NCBI RefSeq assembly: GCF_000931465.1
Contig: NZ_CP010892.1
Span: 4,549,388 to 4,613,387, forward strand
Length of the DNA stretch: 64,000 nt
From: Pseudomonas sp. MRSN 12121
GTDB lineage: Bacteria; Pseudomonadota; Gammaproteobacteria; Pseudomonadales; Pseudomonadaceae
Direction: 5' to 3'
Shown here: piece after piece, positions 34,487 to 41,712 of the stretch
Layout of the letters: the number at the start of each line of letters is the position of its first letter
How positions within the stretch are numbered: the stretch's first letter is position 1
Program-made: the position numbers and the translations under genes
Notes under the pieces: model-generated
Told to the model about the DNA's origin: nothing
The model's database searches: none
What the model saw: the letters and a program-made list of their open reading frames with translations, nothing else

Positions 34487-35389
34487 ATGGATGTACTGGC
34501 AGCCATGCGCACCTTTCGCCGCGTGGTCGAGCGCGCCAGCTTCAGCCTGGCGGCCAACGACCTGGGGCAATCCACCGCCGCGGTCAGCAAGCAGGTGCGC
34601 CAGCTGGAGGAACACCTGGGCAGCCTGTTGCTGCTGCGCACCACGCGCCGCATGAGCTTGTCCGAGGCCGGCCATGCCTACTTCAGCGAGTGCTGCCACC
34701 TGCTCGACGAACTGGCCGCCCTGGAGTGCGCGACCCGCGCCGGCAGCCGCGAGCCGGGCGGCCGCCTGCGGGTCAACGCGCCGCTGTCGTTCGGCCTCAA
34801 GGTGCTGTCGCCGATCCTCGCCGACTTCATGCAGCGCTACCCGCAGTTTCACATCGACCTGACCCTCGACGATCGGCTGCTGGACGTGGTGGGCGAAGGC
34901 TTCGATGTCTCGCTGCGGATTCGCCGGCAGTTGAGCGACTCGTCGCTGGTGGCCCGGCGCCTGGGGGAAATCGAGCAGTTGATCTGCGCGGCGCCGGCCT
35001 ACCTGCAGGCCAATGGCAGCCCGCAGACCGTGGACGAACTGCGCGACCACCGCTGCCTGGCCTATCGCCTGGCCGAACATCCCGGCCACTGGCAGCTGGA
35101 AGGCCCGCAAGGCAGCAGCCGCCTGGAACTACCGGTGCGTTTCGCCGTGGACAACAGCCTGATGCTCAGCGACATGCTCCAGGCCGGGCTGGGGATCGGC
35201 GCCCTGCCCTCGTTCATCGCCCAGCCGCTGCTCGACAGCGGCCGGTTGCAGCGGGTGCTGCCCTGCTACGCCCTGCCGCGGCGCTCCATCTACGCGGTGT
35301 ACGCCAGCAATCGCCATGTGTCGCAGAAGATCCGCTTCTTCGTCGACTTCCTGGCCCAGGCCCTTGGCCCGGCTTCAGTCGGCACCTGA
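34487..35389 (+). CDS. LysR-family transcriptional regulator (CrgA/AaeR-like)
   Basis: 300-aa LysR regulator. The DNA-binding part is MDVLAAMRTFRRVVERASFSLAANDLGQSTAAVSKQVRQLEEHLGSLLLLRTTRRMSLSEAG. This form, with four-position AFRRVVE and TTRRMSLSEAG, is typical of the CrgA/DsdC-like subgroup. The ligand domain shows GRLRVNAPLSFG and FDVSLRIR. It is divergent from the exported cyclase, which is its probable target. Its 3' end overlaps the convergent LysR gene by 15 bp. Confidence 0.88.
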   Translation: MDVLAAMRTFRRVVERASFSLAANDLGQSTAAVSKQVRQLEEHLGSLLLLRTTRRMSLSEAGHAYFSECCHLLDELAALECATRAGSREPGGRLRVNAPLSFGLKVLSPILADFMQRYPQFHIDLTLDDRLLDVVGEGFDVSLRIRRQLSDSSLVARRLGEIEQLICAAPAYLQANGSPQTVDELRDHRCLAYRLAEHPGHWQLEGPQGSSRLELPVRFAVDNSLMLSDMLQAGLGIGALPSFIAQPLLDSGRLQRVLPCYALPRRSIYAVYASNRHVSQKIRFFVDFLAQALGPASVGT

Positions 35390-36295
35390 GTCAGCGGCCC
35401 GGGTCTGGGCCGCCAGCCAGTCGATCAGCCAGGATGCCGCCGGCCCCGGCGGCGTATCAATGCGGTAGATGGCGTCGAAACCATAGGGCAGGCCCTGGTT
35501 GCCCGGCAGGTCGAGCAGCACCAGGCGTCCGCTGGCCAGGTCCTCCTCGACCATCGGCTGCGGCATGTTGCCCCAGCCGATGCCTTCGCGCAGCAGCATG
35601 TGCTTGGAACCCAGGTCGGCCAGGCGCCAGCTGTGGGTGCCGACCACACCGAAATCCTGATTGCGGGTCAGTTGTGAACGATCCGACAGCACCAGTTGCA
35701 CATGCTCGCGCCCGGCGCCCGGCAGGTTCTGTTCGGCCTGCGCCAGCGGGTGCTGCGGGGCCGCGACCGGAATCAGCTTGACGAACCCCACCTGCACCCG
35801 CTCGACCCCGGACAGGTTGCGGTGCATCAACCCGCAGACCCCCACCGCCGCGCGCCCCTGCAACACCATCTCGGCCACCGCCCCCAGGGCCTCCATGTGC
35901 AGGTGCAACTGCACCGTGGGAAATTCGCGACGAAAATTCTTCAGTGCATCGACAATGCGCGCCGCCGGGAACATCACATCGATCACCAGGTGGACTTCGG
36001 CCTCCAGCCCCTGCAACAGCCCCTTGACCTTGGCTCGCAGGCCGTCGATGCCGTCGTAGATGCTGCGCGCCTCGGCCAGCACCGTGCGCCCGGCCTCGGT
36101 GAGCTGCGGCTTGCGGGTGGTCTTGCGGTCGAACAGGGTCACGCCCAGCTGCAACTCCAGGTTGGCCATGGAATAGCTGATCACCGAAGTGGCGCGGTGC
36201 AGCTTGCGCGCCGCGCCGGCAAAGCTCCCCACCTCGACGATGGTGAGGAAAATGCGCAACTGGTCGAGGGTGGGCGTACCGGGATTGCTGGACAT
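35375..36295 (-). CDS. LysR-family transcriptional regulator next to DoxX gene
   Basis: 306-aa LysR regulator. Its winged helix is PTLDQLRIFLTIVEVGSFAGAARKLHRATSVISYSMANLELQLGVTLFDRKTTRKPQLTEAG. The ligand-binding domain follows, ending near SWLIDWLAAQTRA. It is divergent from the DoxX-family gene, a common pairing in Pseudomonas, and probably controls it. The overlap of its 3' end with another LysR gene transcribed towards it means the two transcripts share antisense sequence. Confidence 0.88.
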   Translation of the reverse strand: MSSNPGTPTLDQLRIFLTIVEVGSFAGAARKLHRATSVISYSMANLELQLGVTLFDRKTTRKPQLTEAGRTVLAEARSIYDGIDGLRAKVKGLLQGLEAEVHLVIDVMFPAARIVDALKNFRREFPTVQLHLHMEALGAVAEMVLQGRAAVGVCGLMHRNLSGVERVQVGFVKLIPVAAPQHPLAQAEQNLPGAGREHVQLVLSDRSQLTRNQDFGVVGTHSWRLADLGSKHMLLREGIGWGNMPQPMVEEDLASGRLVLLDLPGNQGLPYGFDAIYRIDTPPGPAASWLIDWLAAQTRAADSGAD

Positions 36296-36318
36296 GCGGA
36301 GGCTCTCGCAGGGTTACG

Positions 36319-36333
36319 TTCGAAAATATCGAA
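36319..36333. promoter_or_regulatory. LysR box in the LysR/doxX intergenic region
   Basis: TTCGAAAATATCGAA is a perfect TTCGA-N5-TCGAA palindrome with T-N11-A, the standard LysR recognition form. A degenerate copy follows at 36342-36355. It lies between the divergent LysR and DoxX genes. Confidence 0.7.
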
Positions 36334-36443
36334 CCTGAGGCTCGAAATTATTCGGCTATTGCGTTCATAACGCCAGTGGCAGACTGCACTCCATCGCGGC
36401 GCACCACGAGGGTGAGGCCGAACCCACTAGAGAGAACATCGAC

Positions 36444-36866
36444 ATGACGAGCGCTACCAACACCCTGTCCGCCACATCCAACAGCAACGCCAGCATCAGC
36501 CTGATCGGGCGCATCCTGCTCAGCGCGATCTTCATCCTCTCCGGTTTCTCGAAAATCGCCGCACCGGCGGCCATGGTCGGTTACATCCAGTCGGTCGGCC
36601 TGCCCTTCCCGCAACTGGCCCTGGGCATCGCCATCGCCGTCGAACTGGGTGGCGGCCTGCTGCTGATCGCCGGCTACCGCACCCGCCTGGTCGCCCTGGG
36701 CCTGGCCGTGTTCAGCGTGGTCACCGCCCTGGCCTTCCACAACAACCTGGGCGACCAGAACCAGTTCATCCACTTCTTCAAGAACATCGCCATGGCCGGC
36801 GGCCTGCTGCAAGTGGTGGCCTTCGGCGCCGGTCGCTTCAGCCTGGATGCCCGCCGCCAGGGCTGA
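36444..36866 (+). CDS. DoxX family membrane protein
   Basis: 140-aa inner-membrane protein with four predicted helices. The family signature is IGRILLSAIFILSGFSKIAAPAAMVGYIQSVGLP at the first helix, then GGGLLLIAGYRTRLVALGLAVFSVVTALAFHNNLGDQNQFIHFFKNIAMAGGLLQVVAFG. DoxX proteins are often linked to oxidative or thiol stress and are regulated by a divergent LysR protein, as here. A strong terminator follows. The precise activity is not known. Confidence 0.88.
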   Translation: MTSATNTLSATSNSNASISLIGRILLSAIFILSGFSKIAAPAAMVGYIQSVGLPFPQLALGIAIAVELGGGLLLIAGYRTRLVALGLAVFSVVTALAFHNNLGDQNQFIHFFKNIAMAGGLLQVVAFGAGRFSLDARRQG

Positions 36867-36893
36867 TCGACCTGCCAGAGACAGCTTGGCTTC

Positions 36894-36998
36894 TGTAGGA
36901 GCGAACGGGCGGCGATCCGACTTGCTCGCGATAAGAACAACGCGGTCCTCCAGCAGGACCGCGTTTTCGTTCATCGCGGGCAAGCCTCGCTCCTACAG
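36894..36998. repeat. REP pair enclosing a terminator
   Basis: TGTAGGAGCGAAC at 36894 and CATCGCGGGCAAGCCTCGCTCCTACAG at 36972-36998 are inverted REP arms. They surround the terminator at 36939-36967 in the gap between the convergent DoxX and Lrp-type genes. Confidence 0.8.
36939..36967 (+). terminator. Rho-independent terminator after doxX
   Basis: AACGCGGTCCT and AGGACCGCGTT form a perfect 11-bp stem with a 5-nt loop, followed by TTTTCGTT on the plus strand. Confidence 0.88.
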
Positions 36999-37012
36999 GT
37001 GTTGTGGGAGTC

Positions 37013-37483
37013 TCAAGGGCCGGTCGGCACTTCTAGCCCGACCTTGACCCGGCTCATGGCCACCAGGGTCTTGAAGCGCTTGACGTTATCGTTCTCGAAG
37101 AACAGCTCGCGGGTCAGCTCGTTGTACTGGGCCATGTTGCGCACCGCGAAGATCAGCACGAAATCGCACTCGCCGGCCACGTAGTAGCACTGCTGCACCT
37201 GCGGGCAGGCCTGGAAGCTGCGCTTGAGGGCATCGAGCTGATCGATGCGCTCACTCTCCACCTCCACCTCGACAATGATGCTCAGCTCATAGCCCAGGGC
37301 TTCGGGAGCGACGACCACGCTATAGCGTTCGATCACCCCTTCGTCGGTCAGGCGCTTGAGCCGCCGGTTGACCGCCGCCGTGGACAGGTTCACCCGCAAC
37401 CCCAGCTCGCTTTGCGGGGTGCGCGCATCCCGTTGCAGCTCGGCGAGCAGTTTCAGGTCGTAGGTGTCCAGACTAGTGGTCAT
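37013..37483 (-). CDS. Lrp/AsnC-family transcriptional regulator
   Basis: 156-aa regulator. The N-terminal helix-turn-helix is LDTYDLKLLAELQRDARTPQSELGLRVNLSTAAVNRRLKRLTDEGVI. The RAM (amino-acid sensing) domain follows with VVVAPEALGYELSIIVEVEVE and CYYVAGECDFVLIFAVRNM. It is divergent from the amidohydrolase/diaminopropionate-lyase/MFS cluster and is very probably its amino-acid-responsive regulator. The ATG at 37483 gives the standard length; the frame stays open far upstream only because of high GC. A small palindrome GTGCGAAGCAC (37539-37549) in the divergent gap may be part of its site. Confidence 0.9.
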   Translation of the reverse strand: MTTSLDTYDLKLLAELQRDARTPQSELGLRVNLSTAAVNRRLKRLTDEGVIERYSVVVAPEALGYELSIIVEVEVESERIDQLDALKRSFQACPQVQQCYYVAGECDFVLIFAVRNMAQYNELTRELFFENDNVKRFKTLVAMSRVKVGLEVPTGP

Positions 37484-37633
37484 GGCAGGCAATCCGTGGG
37501 CGGGCAATCGGCAGGCGGCCGAACAATGAAATGAAATTGTGCGAAGCACGCCGATTATGCGAAATAAATTCAGGGTCCACGCAATATTATTTCCGGGCTC
37601 CCGCTCACCCTCAGCCCCCGGAACCTGCCTGCA

Positions 37634-38896
37634 ATGCCTGCCGCCCCTGACCCCTTCGACCTGCGCCTCGATGGCGCGACCTTGCTCCAGCAGTTGCAAA
37701 CACTGGCCACCGTCGGCCACGACCCGCAGCAAGGCGGACGCACCCGCATTGCCCTGAGCGATGCCGACAAGGCCGGCCGCGATCTGCTGGTGGCATGGAT
37801 GCGCGCCCTGGACCTGCAAGTGCGCGTCGACCGTATCGGCAATATCTTCGGCACCCTGCCCGCCGCTGGCGACCAAGAGCAACAGCAGGTGCTGATGATC
37901 GGCTCGCATATCGACACCGTGACCAACGCCGGCGCCCTGGACGGCTGCTACGGCGTGCTCGCCGGGCTGGCGGTGGCGCGGGCTTATCGCGCGGCGGGCA
38001 TCACGCCCCGGCGTTCGATTTGCATTGCCGCCTTCACCAACGAAGAAGGCGTGCGCTACCAGCCGGACATGCTCGGCTCGCTGGTGTATGCCGGCGGCTT
38101 CGACCTCGACCAGGCCCTGGACCTGATCGGCACCGACGGCAGCCGCCTGGGGGACGAACTGGCGCGCATCGGTTATGCCGGCGACCTGCAGCCCGGGGCG
38201 CTGGTGCCCCATGAATACCTGGAGCTGCACATCGAACAGGGGCCGATCCTCGAAGCCGAGAACCGCCAGATCGGTGTGGTGGACAACCTCCAGGGCATCT
38301 CCTGGCAGCAGATTACCGTGCGCGGCAGCGCCAACCATGCCGGCACCACCCCGACCCATCTGCGCCACGACGCCGGCTGGGTGGCGGCGGCCACCACGGT
38401 CTTCCTGCACGAGCTGGCCCGGGACTCCGGCGGCAGCACCCTGGCCACCGTCGGCTGCCTGCAGCTGCAGCCCAATGTGATCAACGTCATCCCGCGCCAG
38501 GCGGTGTTCACCGTCGACCTGCGCGACCCCGACGAGCAGCGCCTGCGGGCCGCCGAACAGCGCCTGGCGCGTTTTCTCGACGAGACCGCGGCGAGCGAAG
38601 GCGTGAGCATCGCCCGGGAACCCCTGGCGCGCTTCCAGCCGGTGGTGTTCGACCCCGGCCTGACCCGGCTGATATCCGACTGCGCCGACGAGCTAGGCCT
38701 GAGCCAGCGCCCCATGACCTCCGGCGCCGGCCACGACGCGCAGATGCTCGCGCGCATCGCTCCGGCGGCGATGATCTTCGTACCCAGCCGCGGCGGGATC
38801 AGCCACAACCCGCGGGAACACACCGACGACCAACAATTGCTCGACGGCGCCCGGGTGCTGCTGGCGGTGGTCCGCCGGCGCCTGGAACAGGCCTGA
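37634..38896 (+). CDS. Zn-dependent amidohydrolase (N-carbamoyl-L-amino acid/allantoate hydrolase family)
   Basis: 420-aa M20/M28-type amidase of the HyuC/AllC family. Metal-binding blocks are MIGSHIDTVTNAGALDGCYGVLAGL (His and Asp ligands), AAFTNEEGVRY (Glu-Glu) and LELHIEQGPILE, with SGAGHDAQMLARIAPAAMIFVPSRGGISHNPREHT near the end. The family cleaves carbamoyl or ureido groups from amino acids. It stands just before diaminopropionate ammonia-lyase, which suggests degradation of a carbamoylated diamino acid or similar compound. This substrate idea is inference. ATG 37634 starts the conserved N-terminus. Confidence 0.88.
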   Translation: MPAAPDPFDLRLDGATLLQQLQTLATVGHDPQQGGRTRIALSDADKAGRDLLVAWMRALDLQVRVDRIGNIFGTLPAAGDQEQQQVLMIGSHIDTVTNAGALDGCYGVLAGLAVARAYRAAGITPRRSICIAAFTNEEGVRYQPDMLGSLVYAGGFDLDQALDLIGTDGSRLGDELARIGYAGDLQPGALVPHEYLELHIEQGPILEAENRQIGVVDNLQGISWQQITVRGSANHAGTTPTHLRHDAGWVAAATTVFLHELARDSGGSTLATVGCLQLQPNVINVIPRQAVFTVDLRDPDEQRLRAAEQRLARFLDETAASEGVSIAREPLARFQPVVFDPGLTRLISDCADELGLSQRPMTSGAGHDAQMLARIAPAAMIFVPSRGGISHNPREHTDDQQLLDGARVLLAVVRRRLEQA

Positions 38897-38925
38897 GCCC
38901 GACTTCCCCCGCCCCTGGAGGCAGC

Positions 38926-40164
38926 ATGCCGTACGCCAATCCCCATGCCGTCCGCACGCCCTACCCCGAAGCGCTACGGCACTGGCTGAACATCGAGCGC
39001 GCCACGCAAAGCCGCGACTGGCTGGCCCACTGGTCGCTGCTCAACCCGCTGCCGACCCCGCTCTACCCATTGCCGGACCTGGCCCGACAGCTGGGCGTGG
39101 CCGAGCTGTGGATCAAGGACGAAGGCCAGCGCTCGGTGCTGGGCAGCTTCAAGGCCCTGGGCGCGCCGATCGCCCTGGTCCGACAGATCCTTGAGCGCTG
39201 GCCGGACCAGGGCCTGAGCGCGCCCGGGCTGTTCAGCGGCGAGTACCGCCCGTTGCTCAAGGACTTCACGGTGATCAGCGCCACCGACGGCAATCATGGC
39301 CGGGCGCTGGCGGCGGCTGCGCAGAGCATCGGCTGCCGCTGCGTGATCGTGCTGCATGCCCAGGTCAGCCTGGAGCGGGAGCTGGCGATCGCCGCCTATG
39401 GCGCGCATATCGTACGGATTCGCGGGCACTACGATCAGTCGGTCGCCGAGGCCGCGCGGCTGGCGGCGGACTACGGCTGGCAAGTGATAGCCGACACCTC
39501 CTATGCCGGCTACGAACAGATCCCCTGCGACGTGATGCAAGGCTACGGCGCCCTGGTGGCCGAGGTCCTGGAACAGAGCGCCAGCCAACCGCAGGCACCG
39601 GCGTTCAGCCATGTGCTGCTGCAAGGCGGCGTCGGTGGCCTGGCGGCGAGCGTGGCCAGTTACCTGTGGCAGTTCCACGGCTGCGCCCGACCCCGGCTGC
39701 TGGTGGTCGAGCCCGAGCAGGCCGACTGCCTGTACCAGAGCGCCAGGGCCGGCCGCGCGGCGCAGGCCAGCGGCACGGTGGACTCGCTGATGGCCGGCCT
39801 GGCGTGTGGCGCCACCTCGCCCCTGGCCTGGCGTTTCCTGCAACCGTCTATCGATTGTTTTGTCACTATCCCCGACGCGCTGGTCGCCGGCGCCATGCGC
39901 CAACTGGCCGGCGGCAGCGCCCGGGACATTCCCCTGGTGGCCGGCGAATCCGGCGCCGCGGGCCTCGCGGGACTGGGCCTGATGTGCAAGGATATCGCGC
40001 GGCGCAGCGTCGCCCGGCTCGACGCCCACTCCCGCGTCCTGCTGATCAACACCGAAGGCGCGACGTCGCCGGCGGTGTATCAACAACTGGTCGGTGAAAC
40101 GGTTGATTCGGTCCTCCAGCGACAGCAGCAATGGCGCCCGGCTCCAGGCGAGCCAGGGTCATAG
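38926..40164 (+). CDS. dpaL: Diaminopropionate ammonia-lyase
   Basis: 412-aa PLP enzyme converting 2,3-diaminopropionate to pyruvate and ammonia. The PLP-lysine site is SVLGSFKALGAP (about residues 66-77). ATDGNHGRALA binds the phosphate or carboxylate. QGGVGGLAASVASYLW is the glycine-rich phosphate loop, and DVMQGYGALVAEVLEQ is typical of YgeX/DpaL. GGAGG lies before the ATG. In E. coli ygeX also neighbours an M20-type hydrolase (ygeY), paralleling this cluster. It lies 29 bp after the amidohydrolase gene. Confidence 0.9.
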   Translation: MPYANPHAVRTPYPEALRHWLNIERATQSRDWLAHWSLLNPLPTPLYPLPDLARQLGVAELWIKDEGQRSVLGSFKALGAPIALVRQILERWPDQGLSAPGLFSGEYRPLLKDFTVISATDGNHGRALAAAAQSIGCRCVIVLHAQVSLERELAIAAYGAHIVRIRGHYDQSVAEAARLAADYGWQVIADTSYAGYEQIPCDVMQGYGALVAEVLEQSASQPQAPAFSHVLLQGGVGGLAASVASYLWQFHGCARPRLLVVEPEQADCLYQSARAGRAAQASGTVDSLMAGLACGATSPLAWRFLQPSIDCFVTIPDALVAGAMRQLAGGSARDIPLVAGESGAAGLAGLGLMCKDIARRSVARLDAHSRVLLINTEGATSPAVYQQLVGETVDSVLQRQQQWRPAPGEPGS

Positions 40165-40210
40165 CCGGCGCGTTGCCGCCTGGAGCTGGAAAAGACCGCC
40201 AAGGATTTTT

Positions 40211-41371
40211 ATGACAGCCCAGAACACCCACACCTCGCCACAACAACTCAGCCCCGGCCGCCCGGAACAGATGGCCACGCGCATCGCCTTCTTCATCGCC
40301 GGCTTCGGCATCGCCGCCTGGGCGCCGCTGGTGCCCTACGCCAAGGCCCGGGCCGGGCTCGACGAGGGCACCCTGGGCCTGTTGCTGCTGTGCCTGGGGG
40401 TCGGCTCGATCCTGGCGATGCCGATCGCCGGGGTGCTGGCCGGGCGCTTCGGTTGCCGTCGGGTGATGGCGGCCGGCAGCCTGCTGATCTGCCTGGCCCT
40501 GCCGCTGCTGGCCACGGTGAGCACGCTGCCGCTGCTGGTGGCCGGGCTGTTCCTGTTCGGCGCCGGACTGGGCACGGTGGACTCCACCGTGAACCTGCAG
40601 GCGGTGATCGTCGAGCGCGCCAGCGGGCGGCCGATGATGTCGGGCTTCCATGGTCTGTTCAGCCTCGGCGGCATCGTCGGCGCGGCCGGGGTCAGCGCCC
40701 TGCTCGGCCTGGGCCTGTCGCCGCTGGGCGCGACCCTGGTGGTCGTGGCCCTGCTGCTCGTCGCACTGCTCAAGGCGGCGCCGCACATGTTGCCCTACGC
40801 CAGCCGCAGTTCCGGCCCCGCCTTCGCCGTACCCCACGGCGTGGTGCTGTTCATCGGCTGCCTGTGCTTCGTGGTGTTCCTCGCCGAAGGCGCGGTGCTG
40901 GACTGGAGCGCGGTGTTCCTCAGCGCCGAACGCCAAGTCGACGCCGCCTATGCCGGCCTGGGCTATGCCGCCTTCGCCCTGACCATGACCGCCGGCCGCC
41001 TGACCGGCGACGCCATCGTGCACAAGCTGGGGGCCCGGCGTGTGATAGTCGGCGGCGGCGCGCTGGCCGCCGCGGGCCTGCTGCTGGCGACCCTGGCCCC
41101 CGCCTGGGAAGCGGCGCTGGTGGGCTATGCGCTGGTCGGCGTCGGTTGCTCGAACATCGTGCCGGTGCTGTACACCGCCGTGGGCAAACAGACCGTCATG
41201 CCCGAAGCCATCGCCGTACCCGCCATCACCACCCTGGGCTACGCCGGCATCCTCGCCGGCCCGGCGGTGATCGGCTTCGTCGCCCACGCCAGCAGCCTGA
41301 GCATCGCCTTCGGCCTGATCGCGCTGATGCTGATCGGCGTGGCGGCCAGCGGGAAAGTATTGAAGGTGTAA
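40211..41371 (+). CDS. MFS transporter (YbjJ-like) of the diaminopropionate cluster
   Basis: 386-aa 12-helix major facilitator. It contains FFIAGFGIAAWAPLVPYAKARAGLDEGTLGLLLLCLGVGSI, which is typical of the YbjJ/FucP-like branch, and GRFGCRRVM in the helix 2-3 loop. The middle has FHGLFSLGGIVGA and FLAEGAVLDWSAVFL, both conserved in that branch. It is the third gene after the amidohydrolase and dpaL (46-bp gap), so it probably imports or exports the pathway substrate. The real substrate is unknown. A cruciform repeat follows the stop. Confidence 0.83.
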   Translation: MTAQNTHTSPQQLSPGRPEQMATRIAFFIAGFGIAAWAPLVPYAKARAGLDEGTLGLLLLCLGVGSILAMPIAGVLAGRFGCRRVMAAGSLLICLALPLLATVSTLPLLVAGLFLFGAGLGTVDSTVNLQAVIVERASGRPMMSGFHGLFSLGGIVGAAGVSALLGLGLSPLGATLVVVALLLVALLKAAPHMLPYASRSSGPAFAVPHGVVLFIGCLCFVVFLAEGAVLDWSAVFLSAERQVDAAYAGLGYAAFALTMTAGRLTGDAIVHKLGARRVIVGGGALAAAGLLLATLAPAWEAALVGYALVGVGCSNIVPVLYTAVGKQTVMPEAIAVPAITTLGYAGILAGPAVIGFVAHASSLSIAFGLIALMLIGVAASGKVLKV

Positions 41372-41410
41372 GCCTTATCGCGGGCCATCGGGCATCGAGA
41401 TCGCTGGAAG

Positions 41411-41615
41411 GCCCTGCGGGCCTTATCGCAGCCTCGCCTAAGCTCGGCAGCGGCTACACAAGCCCGGGCCTCGGGATATCGAGGGGGCCACGAGCCCTGT
41501 AGCCGCTGTCGAGCAACGCGAGGCTGCGATAGACCCGAAGAGTCTCCAGCGCCCGCAAGATCGCCGCGAGCGTTCCGCTCGATCGCAGCCTCGCCTAAGC
41601 TCGGCAGCGGCTACA
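41411..41615. repeat. Array C: cruciform repeat, 1 partial and 1 full copy
   Basis: A 3' half-copy (about 41411-41460) and a full copy (41498-41615) of the same element as arrays A and B, in the same orientation. They show more divergence in the terminal loop (GCCTAAGCTCGG). It lies between the convergent MFS and fecA genes. A degenerate REP-like tail occurs at about 41655-41700. Confidence 0.88.
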
Positions 41616-41712
41616 AGGATTTGTGCCAGGCATAAAAATCGCGGACAAACCGCGCTCTTGTAGTAGCGGCCGGTCGACGCTCGATTGCCCGCGATGGGCG
41701 CGACGCGGTCCG

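Noticed and set aside
37484..38410. N-terminal extension of the Lrp gene to 38410
   Set aside because: The extra 309 codons are antisense to the amidohydrolase. The ATG at 37483 gives the standard Lrp length and N-terminus.
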